Shown here: positions 8,730-15,852 of the stretch, one piece after another | Position numbering within the stretch: position 1 is the stretch's first letter | Layout of the letters: each line of letters starts with the position of its first letter | Source of the DNA: Fidelibacterota bacterium | Lineage (GTDB): Bacteria; Fidelibacterota; UBA8477 | Length of the DNA stretch: 36,755 bases | Direction of reading: 5' to 3' | Assembly (NCBI GenBank): GCA_021734045.1 | Contig: JAIPJR010000020.1 | Location: forward strand, 1-36,755 | Notes under the pieces: model-generated | What the model saw: only the letters and a program-made list of their open reading frames with translations | The model's database searches: none | What the model was told of the DNA's origin: nothing | Program-made: the position numbers and the translations under genes

Positions 8730-10031
8730 TCAGGCAGCAACCTGCCCGAACTGAATACCTATTTCTTTCAGGAGCGGAAAAGGTACGAGACCACCAGCGA
8801 ATACAAATACATAATCATTGTCTAATGTGATGGTATCATCATGCTGTGTTAAAATGACCTTGTTATCCTGAATCTCCTGCACATTGGATTCGAAAATAAC
8901 ATGAACGAGCTGATCTTTCACCAATTTATCCAGCCGCTCCTGATTTTTGGACTTGAGGCGGAAAAATTCGGATTTACGGTAGGATAGGGTCACCCGGTTG
9001 CCCGGTTGCTGAGCCAGACCAATGGCCGCTTCAATGGCTGAATCACCTCCACCGACCACCAGCAGGTCCATATTCTGGTAACTCTCCGTATCTATCAATT
9101 TATACATCACCTTTGGGCGCTCTTCACCGGGGACCCCCAGTTTCCGCGGCGTACCCCGCCGACCCAGTGCCAGGACAACCCGGCCGGCTGTAAAGTCACC
9201 CTTATTGGTGTGGACCGTAAAATAGTCTCCATCCACTGTTACACCCGTCATGCGATGATGGCTCTTGTACTGTAAATTCTTTTGCCGGAGGATTTCCTGC
9301 CAGATTTCCAATAACTCTTCTTTGCTGTACTCAAGGTTTTTAAGCGTTCCATAATGGGGTAGAGTCACGGGCTGAACCATCACCAATTTACGACGCGGAT
9401 ATTGTAAAATTGTCCCACCCGGTTCGTCCTGATCCAGCATGACCACATTAAGATCGGTGTCTTCCAGTTCCAGCGCAGTGCTCATTCCTGCGGGTCCGGC
9501 ACCCACCACAATCACATCAAAATCCACATCCTCACGCTGAACATAGCCCCGTTTTATCGCCTGTCCCACGCTGGACCCCTGGTTGATAGCGTTTCGTATC
9601 AACGCCAGGCCGCCCAACTCCCCCACGATGTAGATGCCCGGGATATTAGACTCGTAATTCTCTTTCAGGTAGGGGATATCCTGACGGGACGAAATATCAC
9701 CCAATCCCACCTCGATGCCACCCACCGGGCAGTTGTCTTTACACAATTCATGTCCCACGCATTTGGCACCGTTAATCAAAACCGCTTTTCCGGAGATGAG
9801 CCCTAAGACTTCACCCTCCGGGCAGACCCGTACGCAAATGCCACATCCAATGCAGGTGGACAGGTCAATAATCGGATGCTGCATTAAGGCTTTATCCAAT
9901 CCTTTGGATTGTGCTTCTTCCAGTTTTTGTTGGGTACGCTCGTCCCGCCTTCTCCAGTTCCGCAAATAGGGTATGACAAAAACCAAAATGATGGCAATGC
10001 CCAGAACCCAGGAAAGTGTCGTTTCTGTCAT
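8730..10031 (-). CDS. Membrane-anchored ferredoxin/FAD pyridine-nucleotide oxidoreductase
   Basis: The 433-residue protein has an N-terminal membrane helix (about 6-24), then a two-cluster ferredoxin domain (C60, C63, C66, C70; second set C91, H94, C97, C101, with His in the usual second Cys position), then a thioredoxin-reductase-like flavoprotein with a GAGPAG FAD motif at 177-182 and an NAD(P) motif (VVGGGDSAIEAA) in the second Rossmann fold. There is no CxxC redox pair, so it is not a thioredoxin reductase. A PGIYIVGELGG motif, normally C-terminal in this superfamily, lies at 131-141 before the FAD fold, while the chain ends where that motif would normally follow. It starts one base after the cytochrome b gene ends. 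Likely role: electron exchange between NAD(P)H, FAD, Fe-S and the membrane partner; the direction is unknown. Confidence 0.82.
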   Translation of the reverse strand: MTETTLSWVLGIAIILVFVIPYLRNWRRRDERTQQKLEEAQSKGLDKALMQHPIIDLSTCIGCGICVRVCPEGEVLGLISGKAVLINGAKCVGHELCKDNCPVGGIEVGLGDISSRQDIPYLKENYESNIPGIYIVGELGGLALIRNAINQGSSVGQAIKRGYVQREDVDFDVIVVGAGPAGMSTALELEDTDLNVVMLDQDEPGGTILQYPRRKLVMVQPVTLPHYGTLKNLEYSKEELLEIWQEILRQKNLQYKSHHRMTGVTVDGDYFTVHTNKGDFTAGRVVLALGRRGTPRKLGVPGEERPKVMYKLIDTESYQNMDLLVVGGGDSAIEAAIGLAQQPGNRVTLSYRKSEFFRLKSKNQERLDKLVKDQLVHVIFESNVQEIQDNKVILTQHDDTITLDNDYVFVFAGGLVPFPLLKEIGIQFGQVAA

Positions 10032-10032
10032 C

Positions 10033-10911
10033 TTAAAAAATCCAGGTGTAGCCGAAACTGACCGTTATGGCGACATGCAGCACAAGTATTACCAGAACGG
10101 TATAGGCAAAGGGCTTGTGAATCACATGCCACCAGTGAAAAATTTTATGAATCGTGTCAAAAAAAGCGATTCGCTGCATAATGAGCCGCTGGCGGGCAAT
10201 AGCGCGGGTCAGATAGCGTACCTCCCGCGTAGGCAATCCATATTTGTGCTGAAAGTATCGCGCCAACCGGCGTGCCTGGAAACGACGAATCACATCTTCG
10301 AAGAGAATCCGGAACAGATTAAGGATGCCCCAGCGCTCAATCTCTTTTGGAGTGCTAAAGGCTACCAGTTGCTGAATGTCATCCCCTTTTAATCCGAATT
10401 CAAACTCCAGACGTCGTAGTGTCTCCGCACGATCCAGGTGAATTTGTTTTAATGTCAATTCTTCACCTGATTTCCGGCGGGGAATGTGACCATAGAGATA
10501 GCGACCCACGAAGCCACTCAGAGCAACGGCCACCATGGAAAAATAGCCTACGCTAATTAATCCCTGGAATTTGAATGCTGAGTGCAGGGTGGCCAAAATT
10601 GGGGCTGAAATACCCATGAAGATATGATATCGCAGCCAGATACTTAGTTTACCCCAGCTACGCATGAACCGAAGCCGCTTCCGAAATACGTACAAAAACA
10701 GTCCCAGAAAAAATATACCTGCCAAAATGCCCAGTCCGTGTCCCACCAGACCGGCTGACCCGTAGGTCGCGTGGGCGGCCTCATTCTCCTGAGCCCGGCG
10801 TATTTCCGGAGGGAGTTGGTAATATGACCACCCATCGTACACTGTGGATGCGACAATGACCACCATTCCCAAAATGAGCAGGGTCATCATGATTCTGTGG
10901 AAAGTTTTCAT
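10033..10911 (-). CDS. Multi-pass b-type cytochrome membrane protein
   Basis: About 292 residues from the ATG at 10911 (a TTG at 10920 is the alternative). Hydrophobic spans lie near the N-terminus, around residues 50-75, 90-110 and 115-135, and at the C-terminus. Histidines lie in or beside helices (VGHGLG, RYHIFMG, ATLHS, HWWHVIH, VLHVAI), a pattern that fits b-haem ligation. A long basic cytoplasmic loop (about 145-240, many R and K) separates the early spans from the last and could dock the flavoprotein encoded next. Likely role: quinone-linked or direct transmembrane electron transfer. It resembles cytochrome b561 or b6-like domains in a general way; I cannot name a family. No Shine-Dalgarno precedes the ATG, and a promoter lies only eight bases upstream. 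Confidence 0.7.
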   Translation of the reverse strand: MKTFHRIMMTLLILGMVVIVASTVYDGWSYYQLPPEIRRAQENEAAHATYGSAGLVGHGLGILAGIFFLGLFLYVFRKRLRFMRSWGKLSIWLRYHIFMGISAPILATLHSAFKFQGLISVGYFSMVAVALSGFVGRYLYGHIPRRKSGEELTLKQIHLDRAETLRRLEFEFGLKGDDIQQLVAFSTPKEIERWGILNLFRILFEDVIRRFQARRLARYFQHKYGLPTREVRYLTRAIARQRLIMQRIAFFDTIHKIFHWWHVIHKPFAYTVLVILVLHVAITVSFGYTWIF

Positions 10912-10919
10912 TGGCAACA

Positions 10920-10948
10920 ATTATAGGAATCAAATGCACGCTGGACAA
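10920..10948 (-). promoter_or_regulatory. Sigma70-like promoter of the cytochrome locus
   Basis: On the minus strand TTGTCC (10948-10943) and a perfect TATAAT (10925-10920) are separated by exactly 17 bases. The -10 box ends eight bases before the ATG at 10911, so transcription would begin at or next to the start codon, which fits the missing ribosome-binding site. It lies in the 173-base divergent gap before the rhodanese gene. Confidence 0.5.
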
Positions 10949-11084
10949 TTAGCAAGCGGTAAGTAAATGTAAATATTTCAGCACTGTTAGTTGTTATTCC
11001 GCAATTAAAAACAAGGTTTTTCCCAGCTCGGGGCTACTGTAACTCTCCATTGTAGAAATTCCCAAGTTGGTGTATGTTTGCGCC

Positions 11085-11633
11085 ATGCGACGCACAATTG
11101 CAGAGTTGACGGTGATTGCCAGCCTGGTAATTGTAGCCGCTGTGGTCAGTCAGTTGTTCTTCCCGAACCGCATTCCCTTTTTCACCCGTTTCACTACCAT
11201 TCAGGCAGATAACGGTCCGGTAAAAATTCCAGCGTTGCTGGTGAATTCCGTGGATAAGTCAGGAGCGAACGATTCAGCTTCGCTGGCTGAAGAGAATCCC
11301 GCAGCTATCAGCACCGACGAAACCTATGCGGCATTTATTGAAAAACGTGGGATCTTGATTGATGCGCGGGATTCAGAAGAGTATGGCAGAGGTCATATTC
11401 AGGGTGCCTGGAATATTCCCTACACGGATTTGCTGAATCATGCTGAAGTGCTGGATACGCTGCCGTCGGATACACTGATGATTGTCTATTGTGATGGTGA
11501 GGAATGTCTGGCTTCCATGGAACTTGCCAATCAATTAGTGGCCATGGGATTCAGTCGGGTACGGTACTTTTTTGGTGGCTGGAACTCCTGGCAAAATAAC
11601 CAATACCCAATCAGCCGGACAGGTGAGCCATGA
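11085..11633 (+). CDS. Membrane-anchored rhodanese-like sulfurtransferase
   Basis: About 182 residues from the ATG at 11085 (TTG 11067 and GTG 11070 are in-frame alternatives; none has a good Shine-Dalgarno). An N-terminal helix (IAELTVIASLVIVAAVV) anchors a periplasmic rhodanese domain: LIDARDSEEYGRGHIQGA, NIPY, and an active-site loop starting VYCDGEEC, with candidate catalytic Cys136 and a second Cys141 five residues later. The family moves sulfane sulfur or acts in thiol redox chemistry. The stop overlaps the start of the MauE/DoxX gene (ATGA), so the two are probably made together. Substrate unknown. Confidence 0.8.
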   Translation: MRRTIAELTVIASLVIVAAVVSQLFFPNRIPFFTRFTTIQADNGPVKIPALLVNSVDKSGANDSASLAEENPAAISTDETYAAFIEKRGILIDARDSEEYGRGHIQGAWNIPYTDLLNHAEVLDTLPSDTLMIVYCDGEECLASMELANQLVAMGFSRVRYFFGGWNSWQNNQYPISRTGEP

Positions 11634-12088
11634 GGCTGAATCCCGTCATTCGTCACATTTTGCGCATCCTGTTGGGCGGTCTCTTTATCTATGCCAGCCT
11701 GGACAGCTTGTGGCGTCCGGCGCTTTTTACCCGAGCCATTTATAATTACCACCTGCTCCCGGATATTTTTTTGCACCCTGCGGCCATTCTCTTACCCTGG
11801 GTGGAGATGATTACCGGCATTATGCTCATCGCCAATATCTTTCCCCGCACCAATGCCGGAATTCAGGCGGTGCTGTTAATGGTGTTTACTATTGCGGTAA
11901 GTATTGCGGTTGCTCGTGGTCTGGATATTAATTGCGGTTGTTTCTCCCTGGATGAGAATGGCACTCGCACCACGGTATGGAAAATTGGCGAGAATTTGTT
12001 GATGATAGTCCTGGCTGTGGTTGTTTTTTACACCACTCCCACCACCGGCTCTGGCTTATCTCAATCAAAATTACAGGAGCACCGATAG
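11630..12088 (+). CDS. MauE/DoxX-family redox-associated membrane protein
   Basis: The 152-residue product has four predicted membrane helices and a conserved RGLDINCGCF segment (residues ~98-107), the cysteine motif of MauE/DoxX-like proteins. MauE is needed for disulfide formation in methylamine dehydrogenase and DoxX-like proteins act in thiosulfate or thiol redox reactions, so quinone-linked thiol or sulfur oxidation with the overlapping rhodanese is plausible. The substrate cannot be named. The stop is followed closely by the galactokinase start. Confidence 0.8.
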   Translation: MRLNPVIRHILRILLGGLFIYASLDSLWRPALFTRAIYNYHLLPDIFLHPAAILLPWVEMITGIMLIANIFPRTNAGIQAVLLMVFTIAVSIAVARGLDINCGCFSLDENGTRTTVWKIGENLLMIVLAVVVFYTTPTTGSGLSQSKLQEHR

Positions 12089-12098
12089 GGTTCAGTTC

Positions 12099-13277
12099 AT
12101 GTCATTACCTCCACTTGTATCCGCAACCCGGCAATTTTTCAAAGACACATACGGTGTTCCCCCGGTGATTATGGGGCAGGCTCCGGGTCGTCTGAACATT
12201 TGTGGTGAGCATACCGACTATAATGGTGGTCTGGCGTTGCCTATGGCCATTGATCGACATGCTGTGGTGGCGGTAAAGCCTGCTGATTCTGGTCGCATTC
12301 GCGCCTATGCCATGGCATTTGATGAGCAATTCGAGTGGCTGCCGGGGCACGCGCCGGAAGGATTACCGCCCTGGGCCAATTATATTGATGGCGCTGTCCT
12401 GCAATTCCGGGATGATTTCGGATTGCCGGGCGGAATTGATATTGTGGTAAATAGCGATTTATCCATCGGTTCTGGTTTGGGCTCCTCTGCTGCCTTTGGT
12501 GTAAGCATCGCACTGGCGTTACAGATTCTCTCACCCCGGAAGATTAAATTAGCGGAGTTACCGACCTATTGCCAGCAAATGGAAAACAGCTACATGATGG
12601 TGGAAACCGGTGTCCTGGACCAAACCATAGCGCTTTTTGCCCGGAAGAACTATGCTTTGCGAATCGATTTCACCTCCGGAACCCGCGCCCTGGAGCCCTT
12701 ACGTTGTAAGAATTGTCAGTTTATCGTCATGGAAAGCACTGAACCCCGCCAGCTGGCTACTTCCGGCTATAATGAACGGGTTGCCTGGTGCCAGAGTGCG
12801 TTAATTAAGTCCCGAAAACTTCTGGGCGACCAGCTGAAAAACCTATCAGATATCAGCCGCGGGCAATTACCCCAACTAAAAGCTGGATTAAATCCCCACG
12901 AATTGAGCATGGTTCGTCATGTGGTCACTGAAAATGAGCGAGTGGACATTTGTGCTCGGGCCCTGGTGAAAGGTGATATGGTTACGCTGGGCAGCGCACT
13001 GAACGCGGCCCACGCTAGCATGCGTGACGATCTGGAAGCCAGCACCGAGCGGTTAGACTACCTGGTGGAAACCGCTCAATCACAGGTCGGTTGTCTGGGC
13101 GCCCGGCTGGTGGGGGGTGGTTTCGGGGGTTCGTGTTTTGCCCTGTTGGAGCGTGATCGGGTGGAATCATTTATCAGCGCCATGAGCGATTCTTATAAGA
13201 AAAAATTTGCTACCGAACTCCCCATTTACCCGGTGACATCGGATGATGCCGCATCGGTATGGCGGGTGTATGATTAG
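12099..13277 (+). CDS. galK: Galactokinase
   Basis: A 392-residue GHMP kinase that phosphorylates galactose at C1 with ATP (Leloir pathway). The ATG at 12099 has AGGG eight bases upstream; the frame extends to 12021 but the extra residues overlap the previous gene and are not galactokinase-like. The galactokinase signature GRLNICGEHTDYNGG lies at residues 30-44, the ATP-loop GLGSSAA at 126-132, the candidate catalytic Asp174 in GVLDQ, and the third GHMP motif GGGFGGSC near the C-terminus. No galT, galE or galactose transporter is seen nearby, so the rest of the pathway must lie elsewhere. It follows the MauE/DoxX gene by ten bases without obvious functional link. Confidence 0.93.
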   Translation: MSLPPLVSATRQFFKDTYGVPPVIMGQAPGRLNICGEHTDYNGGLALPMAIDRHAVVAVKPADSGRIRAYAMAFDEQFEWLPGHAPEGLPPWANYIDGAVLQFRDDFGLPGGIDIVVNSDLSIGSGLGSSAAFGVSIALALQILSPRKIKLAELPTYCQQMENSYMMVETGVLDQTIALFARKNYALRIDFTSGTRALEPLRCKNCQFIVMESTEPRQLATSGYNERVAWCQSALIKSRKLLGDQLKNLSDISRGQLPQLKAGLNPHELSMVRHVVTENERVDICARALVKGDMVTLGSALNAAHASMRDDLEASTERLDYLVETAQSQVGCLGARLVGGGFGGSCFALLERDRVESFISAMSDSYKKKFATELPIYPVTSDDAASVWRVYD

Positions 13278-13396
13278 CAGAAAGCTTGGCTGAGAAAAAC
13301 GGGATTGGTTGCCCGTCACATTTGGGCGATACCGGGCCATCTCTGCCTGTGTATCTGTAACCGGCAACACCATCCGACAGGAGGAAAGGGGTTTTC
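13278..13396 (+). other. 119-base gap with possible structured leader before the transporter gene
   Basis: Several short complementary segments share bases: GTTGCC 308-313 with GGCAAC 363-368 (add 13000), and GCCCG 311-315 with CGGGC 333-337 or GCCC 311-314 with GGGC 324-327. The pairings are mutually exclusive, as in switching leaders, but the stems are short and no U-tract is present. It matches no riboswitch I recognise. An AGGAGG/AGGGG ribosome site closes the region. Confidence 0.25.
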
Positions 13397-14794
13397 ATGA
13401 ATCCTTGGGATCTTCAAGCAAATCTGAAATCGGTGATACTGGATTTGATGTACCTGAGCAGTTTTATCCTGATTGGTACCTGGCTGCGTCGTTATGTGAA
13501 ATTTTTCCAGAAATTTCTCATCCCCAATAATCTAATCGGTGGTTTCATCGCGTTGCTGGTGAGCACACAAGGTTTTGGTTGGATTGATTTACCATCGGAG
13601 CGTCTGGGGCTGTATGTATATCATTTCTTAGCGCTCACATTCATTGCGTTGGGATTGCGACAGCAGAAAAGCGGCTGGGGTAAAGGTCCGCTGAGTAAAG
13701 CTCTGGGAACGCTATCCACCTATTTGTTACAAGCCCTTATCGGATTGGGTGTGGCTTTTGTGCTGTTCTACACCATCATGCCGGATTTATTCATCGGCAT
13801 GGGCCTGCTGTTGCCACTGGGCTTCGGAATGGGACCCGGACTGGCATACGCCATGGGAAAGTCCTGGGAGCAATGGGGCTTTGTGGGTGGCGGGCAGGTA
13901 GGGCTTACTTTTGCCGCAATTGGGTACCTCTATGCCTTTTTTGTCGGAATGGCGATTATTCAATGGGGTATTCGTAACGGTAAAGCCGCGCTGATTAAAA
14001 GTACGGATCACATCACTTCAGATATGCGGACCGGTGTGAATAAAAGCGGAGATTATCCCATTGCCGGTCATCTGACGTTGAGCACGGAGGCTATTGAACC
14101 CATGGCGTTTCAACTGGGCCTCATGGGTTTTTGTTACCTGATTACCTATTGGATTGTAGATGTGATGGCCAGCGGACTGGCATCAGCCGGGTTGAATGAT
14201 TTCGTGGCGACGCTGTGGTCTTTTCACTTTGTGGTAGCGCTACTAGTGGCCTTGGTTGTCCGGAAGGTCATGGATATGACGGGCCGGAGTTATGTGATTG
14301 ACGCCGGTCTGATGACTCGCGCAATGGGTGTCTTTTTGGATTACCTGGTGGTTGGCGCGGTGGCCGCTATCAGCTTTGTGATTGTCGGGAAGTACTGGCT
14401 GCCAATTCTAATCATGTCATTACTGACCGGCCCTGCCACTTACGCCTTACTGAAATGGATTTCCTGGCGTGCCTTTGACAACTTCCATTTTGAGCGTTTC
14501 GTAGAAATTTTCGGAGAAATGACCGGCACCATTAATTCTGCGCTGGTATTGCTGCGGGTGACCGACCCGGAATTCAAAACACCAGTGGCGGAAGACGCGG
14601 TTTACGGCAGTGGCATCGCCTTGTTCATCGGGCTGCCTTTGCTGGTCGCACTGAACATTCCGTTCGCATTTTTTAAAGGGGAACTCATCGGATATTGGGT
14701 TACGGCCGGCGTGCTTGTGGGATATTGGATTTTACTCACCATCGTGTGGCGCGCCATCGGATATATCCATTTTCGACGACAGACGACAAATTGA
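13397..14794 (+). CDS. ESS (GltS-like) family sodium-coupled transporter
   Basis: The 465-residue protein is very hydrophobic with about 11-12 predicted helices. The early segment KFLIPNNLIGGFIALL matches the conserved IP...GG region near the N-terminus of sodium:glutamate symporters (ESS family), and glycine-rich stretches such as GFGMGPGLAYAMGKSW and a second half with MTGTINSALVLLRV fit the two-repeat architecture. It is somewhat longer than E. coli GltS (about 400). The ATG at 13397 has a strong purine-rich site (AGGAGGAAAGGGG). Substrate is probably an organic anion or amino acid such as glutamate, but this is not proven. It converges on the acyltransferase gene with 17 bases between stops. 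Confidence 0.7.
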   Translation: MNPWDLQANLKSVILDLMYLSSFILIGTWLRRYVKFFQKFLIPNNLIGGFIALLVSTQGFGWIDLPSERLGLYVYHFLALTFIALGLRQQKSGWGKGPLSKALGTLSTYLLQALIGLGVAFVLFYTIMPDLFIGMGLLLPLGFGMGPGLAYAMGKSWEQWGFVGGGQVGLTFAAIGYLYAFFVGMAIIQWGIRNGKAALIKSTDHITSDMRTGVNKSGDYPIAGHLTLSTEAIEPMAFQLGLMGFCYLITYWIVDVMASGLASAGLNDFVATLWSFHFVVALLVALVVRKVMDMTGRSYVIDAGLMTRAMGVFLDYLVVGAVAAISFVIVGKYWLPILIMSLLTGPATYALLKWISWRAFDNFHFERFVEIFGEMTGTINSALVLLRVTDPEFKTPVAEDAVYGSGIALFIGLPLLVALNIPFAFFKGELIGYWVTAGVLVGYWILLTIVWRAIGYIHFRRQTTN

Positions 14795-14811
14795 ACCCAT
14801 AAAATTAATAT

Positions 14812-15639
14812 TTAACTGGAAGGAACTTTCGTGTCCTCGGGTACCTGTTCCAATGCCCGGGGACGCGCCAGCCGGCGCATGAGACTACGGGCCAGTTTCC
14901 CGGCGTGCCCGCCATCCAGAATACGGTGATCAAACGTGCCCGTGAGGGGGAGCATGGTTCGGATGACAATTTCACCATCCCGTACCACCGCTTTTTCCTC
15001 AATGCGACCCATGACGATTACACCCGGGAGTTTTGCGGCCGGTAGAAGCGCAGCAAACCCGGTGGTGAGTCCGTGGGTTCCGATATTGGAAAGCATCATG
15101 GAGCCGAAAGAATTATCTGTGAGGCCTAAAAATTTCAGGTTGATTCCCAACTCGTTCACAACCCAGCGGATGAGTTTGAATGTCCAGCGGCGAAATGGCC
15201 AGGGTATTTTTCCCACAATCCCCTTATTTTGCATGGATTTGGACTCTTCACCACCTCGGTGTGCCAGAGCCCGTTGACGAATTTCTTCGGCGATTTCTGA
15301 CACGGCTTTTTTGTGTGCTTCTCTGATTTTGACTGCGCTCATCTCCTGTCCACGGTTCATGATGACTGAAACAGTGATATCAACGGTCTCGCGGGGAATA
15401 ATTTTACCACGGCGAACAAAGCAGTTGAGTTCAGGTACATCAAAGGCCAGTGCCCGGGCCAGGGCTGCGGTGACCAAATGGGTCATGGTCAATCGCACGC
15501 CGGCCTCTCGTTGTTCCATGATGTAGTTCTGTGCGTCCGTAACATCAAAATCCATGGTCCCATAAATACGGGCGTCCTGAGGAGCAGTGTAGATAGCTGT
15601 GGCGAGTTTTCGCCAAGGGGTGTTGTACAATTCATCCAT
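14812..15639 (-). CDS. Stand-alone E2-type (2-oxoacid dehydrogenase) acyltransferase domain
   Basis: The 275-residue protein matches only the CAT/E2 catalytic domain: WRKLATAIYTAP at the start, THLVTAALARALA in the middle, and the active-site motif FDHRILDGGHAG near the C-terminus (His and Asp as in E2 enzymes). There is no lipoyl domain or peripheral-subunit-binding domain and no E1 or E3 gene nearby. The family moves acyl groups between a thiol carrier and CoA, but lone catalytic domains of this kind have no settled role. The ATG at 15639 lacks a clear Shine-Dalgarno but matches the natural N-terminus of such short proteins. It is transcribed away from the next gene. Confidence 0.8.
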   Translation of the reverse strand: MDELYNTPWRKLATAIYTAPQDARIYGTMDFDVTDAQNYIMEQREAGVRLTMTHLVTAALARALAFDVPELNCFVRRGKIIPRETVDITVSVIMNRGQEMSAVKIREAHKKAVSEIAEEIRQRALAHRGGEESKSMQNKGIVGKIPWPFRRWTFKLIRWVVNELGINLKFLGLTDNSFGSMMLSNIGTHGLTTGFAALLPAAKLPGVIVMGRIEEKAVVRDGEIVIRTMLPLTGTFDHRILDGGHAGKLARSLMRRLARPRALEQVPEDTKVPSS

Positions 15640-15797
15640 AGTAATCGGAATATAGGTCTTTTCCCGGAAAGGTGAATGAAAATTCTCACTGCCCGGTGAT
15701 GTTGAATTTCGTGGTGAAAAAGTCGAGCAGAAAATTGCCTCGGATTCAGGTGCGCCAATGAGATTTCACTGGTATTTAAAAAAATTCTTACCTAATA

Positions 15798-15817
15798 TTA
15801 TTCGTTAACGAGAATAA
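15798..15817. promoter_or_regulatory. Near-perfect palindrome, candidate operator
   Basis: TTATTCGTTAACG-AG-AATAA: the core TCGTTAACGA (15802-15811) is a perfect 10-base palindrome and flanks TTATT/AATAA extend it with a two-base offset. It lies in the 213-base divergent gap (15640-15852) between the acyltransferase and secreted-protein genes, 36 bases before the latter's start. This shape suits a dimeric repressor site; no regulator gene is adjacent. I saw nothing else distinct in this gap. Confidence 0.35.
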
Positions 15818-15852
15818 CGCATCAACGAATGATCGTGATCCGGAGGGATGAG

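Noticed and set aside
8730-10031. Thioredoxin reductase
   Set aside because: The redox CxxC pair is absent; a ferredoxin domain and membrane anchor are present and the motif order is altered.
12021-12098. Longer start for galactokinase
   Set aside because: The added 26 residues are a shadow of the MauE/DoxX gene; the ATG at 12099 has a ribosome site and the family's usual start.
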